The translations under genes and the position numbers were made by a program. This document shows positions 59,199-64,000 of a DNA stretch of 64,000 nt, piece after piece. Each line of letters opens with the position of its first letter. The first letter of the stretch is position 1. Source of the stretch: Trichomonas vaginalis G3 (lineage: Eukaryota; Parabasalia; Trichomonadida; Trichomonadidae). The notes beneath the pieces were generated by a model, which made no database searches, was not told the DNA's origin, and worked only from the letters and a program-made list of their open reading frames with translations. The DNA lies in the NCBI RefSeq assembly GCF_026262505.1, contig NC_067206.1:35293896-35357895 (forward strand), written 5' to 3'.

Positions 59199-59275
59199 AT
59201 ATTTCGAACGAAGCTCTCATCGGTCTTTTTTTTAATACTAAACGTTTTTTTTCCCTGTCACTTTTAGCTAAAATT

Positions 59276-59814
59276 TGGGTTTGCCAATATGTTTCAATCT
59301 TTAAATATGATGAAATAATAAATGTTAGCCTAAATTATATTGTTTGAAACGCGATCTATCAAAATTATACAAATTTCAATTACAAATCAAAGAATATCTA
59401 ATTCAGGCTAATTGGTTATGTAATTTACTGTACTAAGTGCTTTTTGGCATAGTTCATATTAAAATAAACCTAAAAAGAGAATAATTGTTTTCCGGAAAAT
59501 CAATTGTGAATTGTTTGACTTTCGAATCATTAAATTGAATTTTTTATCAATAGCTGGATATCAGTGAACTCATTTCTCTTAAAAATAATGTGGTTTAAAA
59601 AAAGTCTATAAAATTACAGATTGATCCGCATTTTATATTATATTTAAATGGGTTTACACGAAGCATCTGACCAACAGGAATGATTAATCGGGAATTAAAA
59701 CCTGGTTAAAAATTTCTCAAACACTTCAAGGGTAATATGTATATTATAAGGATACCATCTTCTGTCATGTACCGAATGACTTATAAATATGCACGTCAGA
59801 GCTCATTTCTAAAA
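59276..59814. other. Intergenic leader of the NTF2-like gene
   Basis: AT-rich, no other gene. An Inr (TCATTTCTAAAA) lies immediately before the ATG at 59815. Confidence 0.6.
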
Positions 59815-60288
59815 ATGTCATCAGATTGGATTGATGATGCTAAAGAATTTATTTGTCTGTACTATAATTTTCTTGTAACAATTAAGAAAGATATATACAA
59901 GTTTTATCACCCAGATGCCGTTATTAAAACTTCTTTCTCAGAACATCAAATTCCAGTTTCAAAACAACTATTTCATCAAATTGGAATTCCTCCTGATTCA
60001 GAATTAAATATTCTGAAATATTCAATAGTTCCGTTCAATGAATTTTGCAATATTACTGTAATTTTCAACATTAAATATAACGACCATTCATATTTTGGGT
60101 CACAATGTTTTACATTAAACAAAGTTGATGATAGAATATACATAGTTGCTGATTATCAAAATTACCAATCACCTCCTGAGTACCCATTGACCGAATTTTT
60201 CCCATATCAAAAAATTCCACTTAAAAACAAGAAACAAAAAGCAAATAAGTATTCCAACGAAAACCCTAATACTAATTCGACCGCTTAA
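59815..60288 (+). CDS. NTF2-fold protein (nuclear transport factor 2 / G3BP-type domain)
   Basis: I choose the ATG at 59815 (157 residues) over the upstream in-frame ATG at 59737 because the Inr TCATTTCTAAAAATG sits directly before it. The domain covers residues ~5-125: AKEFICLYYNFLVTIKKDIYKF, a FYHPDAVIKTSF segment, HQIGIPPDSEL, then the paired strands CNITVIFNIKYND and FTLNKVDDRIYIVADYQNY, the usual end of NTF2. A Lys-rich tail follows. NTF2 carries Ran-GDP into the nucleus, while NTF2-like domains also begin RNA-binding G3BP proteins; the short length favours the former. Host gene. Confidence 0.7.
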   Translation: MSSDWIDDAKEFICLYYNFLVTIKKDIYKFYHPDAVIKTSFSEHQIPVSKQLFHQIGIPPDSELNILKYSIVPFNEFCNITVIFNIKYNDHSYFGSQCFTLNKVDDRIYIVADYQNYQSPPEYPLTEFFPYQKIPLKNKKQKANKYSNENPNTNSTA

Positions 60289-61630
60289 TCGTAAATTTCA
60301 AATATAAATGGTTCATAACAAAAGAATCATAATTCTTTGAAGAATTTTTCGATCAGTAAGTTTCATACTTGCAATTCACAGATTTTCTGAAAAAAAAAAG
60401 ACAAGAGTACAAAAATCTCCACGAAATTTACTTTCGTATTCGACCTTCACTTATGCATATGGTTTGTCCAGCCAGTTTTACGCAATTCTTGAATGATTTA
60501 CTTCATTTATTATGCAATCAAGAAAAATCCAACTTCAATACGTAAATACTTATTGGTCCGGCATATGTGTAACCTAATGCCAACTGTTTGTAAATAAATT
60601 TGTATAATACTTAAAAAGATTTGTTTTCAAGTATTTTATTCATCATAATCAGTTTGAAAATATAATAATACCTCTGAAATTGATGATTCTATAGCAGCAG
60701 TAGAAATTTATAAATGAGATATTTCATTTATCTTTCTGTAACCTTGATATTGTTATTAAATTAAGTCTCCAGTTATGATTTTGTGAAGGATAATCGCCAC
60801 TTTGAGTTTTACATATATGTACAAAGGGATATGAAAATGTATTAATTGTATAATAATAACATTCAGTAAATTTAATCTCAAAATATTGATTTTTTACAGA
60901 ACAATGATTTGTATTTGATTATAAATTGAATTATCTCTAATGTTGTTGATATTAAATTTCCGAAAAATTCCAAAAAATATATGAAATTCAAAAAATGAAA
61001 ACTATTTTCTAAATTTTTTGAATCATTTTTAAAATTCCAAAGAATTTTTGGAAGAATCTGGAACTCTAAATATATCTAATGACAGATTTGGATATGGCAG
61101 TCCCAACGGGGACCGCGGTAATTTACCGAGGTTTCCGCACACCGGTTCCTTTTTTAGGAATTTTTTAGATTAAAAAATATGCTTTGTAAATCATTTTTTG
61201 TAAATCGGCAAAAATTTGGAAATATTCTGACGACAATAAATCTGGGAATAGTATTTTAAATACGAGAACAACCTATTTAAAAGTGTTTCGCTCGATTTTG
61301 TATAATTTCAAATTTTCGCATATAGCTTTCCGTGAATTACCGTGATTTTACCGCCACATCAATAGTTTACGACACTTTTTCCGTAAATTGAGTAGTTTAC
61401 TGCACTTTTCCCGTAAAATTGAGTTACGGGAATCCGTAAGATTACCGTACCTCACTTCTAGTTGAAAATAGCATTAGTATATAATAAATAGATATATTAT
61501 TCATATTTTTGATTTTGAATTACGGAAAAAGTGAGTTCAGAACTTCCAATTATTATTTGATTAATTATGTTAAAAATACTATAAGGAATTAAAATACATA
61601 ATGTTGAAATTTGAATTACGGAAAAAGTGA
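60289..61630. other. Intergenic interval up to Maverick E, no gene
   Basis: No open frame. Near 61320-61450 there are degenerate ~36-bp repeats (AGTTTACKRCACTTTTYCCGTAAAWTTGA) and GAATTACGGAAAAAGTGA occurs twice (~61524 and ~61613), the second directly at the edge of E. Confidence 0.55.
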
Positions 61631-61853
61631 AGTAGTATATGTGGAAGGGTTGTGTGACTTTTTTTGTAAACGTAAGAATTCATACAATATTGAACGATTT
61701 TGTATCATTTTTTTTAACATATGAAGTAAAAAATGTATGATTCTTACGGTTTTTATTCTTACGTTTTTGAATAAATCAAGATTTAAAAAATTGACTTCTT
61801 ACGTAAAATTAAAACTAAGTTAAATTTATTTTTTATTTTTTATTTTATAATAA

Positions 61854-62991
61854 ATGAGTATAACAACTAATTCATTGAAATCTTTAAAGTTCACTAATTC
61901 AGAATTAGAAAATATTTTAGAAAATTTTGGAGACGGTTCTTATCCAACATATATGCAGAATGTGAAAGAGTTTTCCAGATTGTTGAATGAATTTAAATAT
62001 AACGGACCAATTACTAAAAAGGCTATAATGAGATATTTATATCCCAAAAAAGTTGAAAAACAGGAGAATATTCCTCTTTATGGTCCAGAGGACCTGGGCT
62101 CAGAGAGCCTTGAAACACCTCCTGAATATTTTGAAGAAAAAATTAAACAAGATGAATATTATAACGATGAAATTGAAAGACTGGAAAAAATAAGAGATGA
62201 AATAGATGAAAAAATTAAGGAATTAAGAGAAGTTGAAAATGAAGTAGAGGGTTTAATGAATATCCCAGCTTCAGAATCAGAAGTTCAGAAATCTCATGAA
62301 GAAAGATATAAAAATTACTTTTTAGAATCTACTAAAAATTTATTAGATGGTGATATTGACGAAACACTTTCAGAAGAAGGCACAAAATTTATTCATAAAC
62401 ATAAGTTACAATTTATTGACGATGGAGATTATCCATGTATATTACTTTCACCTCCTCTTGATTCTGAAAAATTCAAAAAAGCACTGAAAAATGTAACATA
62501 TGCAACAAATACGATTAAGAAAGAAGACCATGATATTTACACAAATTATTATTTAAATAAATGTACAGGTGTTGATAAAGTTTTTGATTTGTTAGATAAA
62601 ATATCAAAAGAAACAATTGGTACATATAAAATTTTATGTGATTGTGGTTTCATTATTGAAGATACCAATAATGTTTCATATGAAAGAACAGCACCGAAGG
62701 AAGACGAAGTGGAAAGGTCTATACCATTCGTTATTAAGAACATAAAAGATATGAAAACTTATAAACATATATATTTATTCATTTATTTCAGAAAAAATGG
62801 AAGCAACCCATAAAACATCTTCTCATCATTTTATAGCTATTCATACATTCCTTTTCAAAGTTGTGAAATTAAATAAGACAGGAATTAGATTTAATGTATC
62901 AGGGTACGCATTCTTGAGTAAATTAAAATGTATTCGTCACGTCGCAGATGATAAAAATTTATGTGTTCTTAATTCATTTTATGGGCTTTAA
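61854..62991 (+). pseudogene. PolB-associated gene (Maverick E)
   Basis: Homologue of 27572-28658. Start MSITTNSLKSLKFTNSELEN, a charged coiled coil (about residues 100-135), then MNIPASESEVQKSHEERYKN, the CTGVDKVFDLLDKIS helix and CDCGFIIEDT. The start context TTATAATAAATGAG is the element type. The gene is longer here than the recognisable part in A. The locus is broken (about one break). A replication partner or terminal protein is proposed from position only. Confidence 0.55.
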
Positions 62992-63069
62992 CCCTGGACT
63001 CTCTGAGTCTCGGACTTAAAAAAAATAAACTTTATTTTTATTTATTTTTTAATTTTTATTCTTACATAA

Positions 63070-64000
63070 ATGAACAAAAATGGAACAGCTAAAATGAATG
63101 ATAATCAAATAAGAGCCGAAGGTAGAAGGTTATTTAAACGCTTCTATAACATTCCTGATGGTGTTAATCCTAAAACTTGTAGAAGTTATTTAAATGAAGC
63201 CATAGATGCATATGAAGGATTTGACATTTCATCAGAAAGTGAGAGGTTAGCAAGAATGTTAAACGTTAATATTGATTTCTATTATTGTGATCCTCAACCA
63301 GAAGACGTAGACATTAACAAGGTAGACTTTCCATTAGTGGAATCAATAATGATAGATCCAGAATTTGAAACAGCAAATATTTTATTAACACAGAGTCCAT
63401 GTGGAAAACTTCACGCTGACAGAATAACAGACGTTGAAGCACTCACCGGCTATAGAGTTTGTCCATATTGTAAAGAAGAAGTTTATTCTATCCGTGATGA
63501 TCCAGAAAGGAAAAACCAAAGAAGATTTTTAAAACATTGTGAGAAATGTAAAGAAAATAATGGAAGATTAATTCAAGACGTTCAATTGCAAAACACACAA
63601 CAACCATATGCACCACATATCACGAAACAGAAGATATATCAGTGGTTATTAGCTCACAATTTGCAGGAATATTATAAACCAACAAGATATTATATTACTT
63701 TTGACTTCGAAACATTAGAGACTAAAGAAGAATTACAACTTTCTGAGTGTGCAACTTTAAACGCTTACTTAAAACCATTCATGGTATCATCAACGGTTAA
63801 ATTAAACGATAAAACATATACGAGGAATTTTTGCTTAACTTCGAGTGATTCTTTTATTTCTGATTGGATTGAGTTTTTATTTTCAACCTGTTCATTAGTT
63901 GCTAAATCAAATATTGAACAATATGAAGAATTAATGAAGTCGCAAACGGACCAAACGGCGGGGACTTTGTCTCATACATTAAATGAAAAACAGAAGGAAG
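63070..64000 (+). CDS. polB: Family B DNA polymerase, N-terminal part (Maverick E, runs off window)
   Basis: About 310 residues: MNKNGTAKMNDNQIRAEGRR start, paired CPYC/CEKC cysteines, and the first exonuclease motif (YYITFDFETLE). The sequence follows that of A closely, with a small insertion near 63945. Leader TTCTTACATAAATG as in A. Open to the end of the window. Confidence 0.8.
   Translation, partial: MNKNGTAKMNDNQIRAEGRRLFKRFYNIPDGVNPKTCRSYLNEAIDAYEGFDISSESERLARMLNVNIDFYYCDPQPEDVDINKVDFPLVESIMIDPEFETANILLTQSPCGKLHADRITDVEALTGYRVCPYCKEEVYSIRDDPERKNQRRFLKHCEKCKENNGRLIQDVQLQNTQQPYAPHITKQKIYQWLLAHNLQEYYKPTRYYITFDFETLETKEELQLSECATLNAYLKPFMVSSTVKLNDKTYTRNFCLTSSDSFISDWIEFLFSTCSLVAKSNIEQYEELMKSQTDQTAGTLSHTLNEKQKE

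Larger units (their letters stand above)
58222..59275. mobile_element. Non-autonomous 1.05-kb element with 20-bp inverted ends
   Basis: AATTTTAGCTAAAAGTGACA opens it and its exact complement closes it. No transposase inside. It holds a CACACCC/GGGTGTG hairpin (~58258), a TTACCGATCGGTAA palindrome, two ~70-bp direct repeats with GC-rich hairpins (58363 and 58433), a 120-bp tandem pair (58863-59100), and a perfect three-way junction (59137-59198). No clear target duplication is seen. Probably a MITE-like passenger. Confidence 0.6.
61631..64000. mobile_element. Maverick/Polinton E, left end (continues past the window)
   Basis: It starts AGTAGTATATGTGGAAGGG, a variant of the end of A, and shares the next ~180 bp with it. 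The first genes are the PolB-associated gene and PolB, both close relatives of those of A. So E and A are members of one family, separated by some divergence in the terminal repeat. The target-site partner is outside the window. At least one break is visible in the part shown. Confidence 0.85.

Overview
The window looks like a parabasalid chromosome, most likely Trichomonas vaginalis or a close relative. Three things point there: a 1.3-kb mariner copy that fits Tvmar1 in size and TA target; host-type genes and DNA transposases with a trichomonad Inr core (TCAYTW) 8-15 nt before the ATG and no visible introns; and very AT-rich DNA crowded with Maverick/Polinton elements. The species call is inference.

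Layout: (1) 1-2052 is the right end of a Maverick (F). (2) 2501-7525 is a 5.0-kb DNA transposon (C) with about 300-bp inverted repeats; its transposase is fused to a ubiquitin-specific-protease domain, and it also carries two long perfect hairpins and a 308-nt island of nested helices. (3) 8200-53295 is a nest: an rve-type DDE transposon (D, about 3.1 kb net) with arms of ~121-bp tandem repeats. Maverick A (9288-29084, TSD CCGAAT) sits in its left arm, and Maverick B (29739-51904, TSD ATCTTA) in its transposase gene. B in turn carries a mariner (41569-42870). (4) 55030-57336 and 59815-60288 are host genes: an IRE/Rim15-like AGC kinase and an NTF2-fold protein, with a short non-autonomous element (58222-59275) between them. 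(5) From 61631 a fourth Maverick (E), of the same family as A, runs off the window.

The Mavericks share a module set: protein-primed-type PolB, rve integrase, A32-like packaging ATPase, capsid and minor-virion candidates, and a fibre ending in a phage gp10/collar-like domain (collagen-like in B). A also carries an AEP primase/D5 helicase locus between two inverted arrays of 123-bp repeats rich in GGTCACTC octamers, which looks like a replicon-like module. B has KilA-N genes and other cargo separated by a palindrome family, and a gene duplicated inside its terminal repeats. F has a different gene at that same terminal spot, suggesting cargo exchange. A and B have nearly identical terminal repeats, so they are recent insertions, but both are broken (roughly ten breaks each) and are treated as fossils.

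Most novel signals: the transposase-deubiquitinase fusion; the structured island in C; covarying double mini-hairpins and covarying GGTGA/TCACC palindromes in B; the primase-helicase module of A; an HNH motif inside PolB of A; and a perfect 62-nt three-way junction at 59137-59198. All calls come from reading the sequence; no database search was run.
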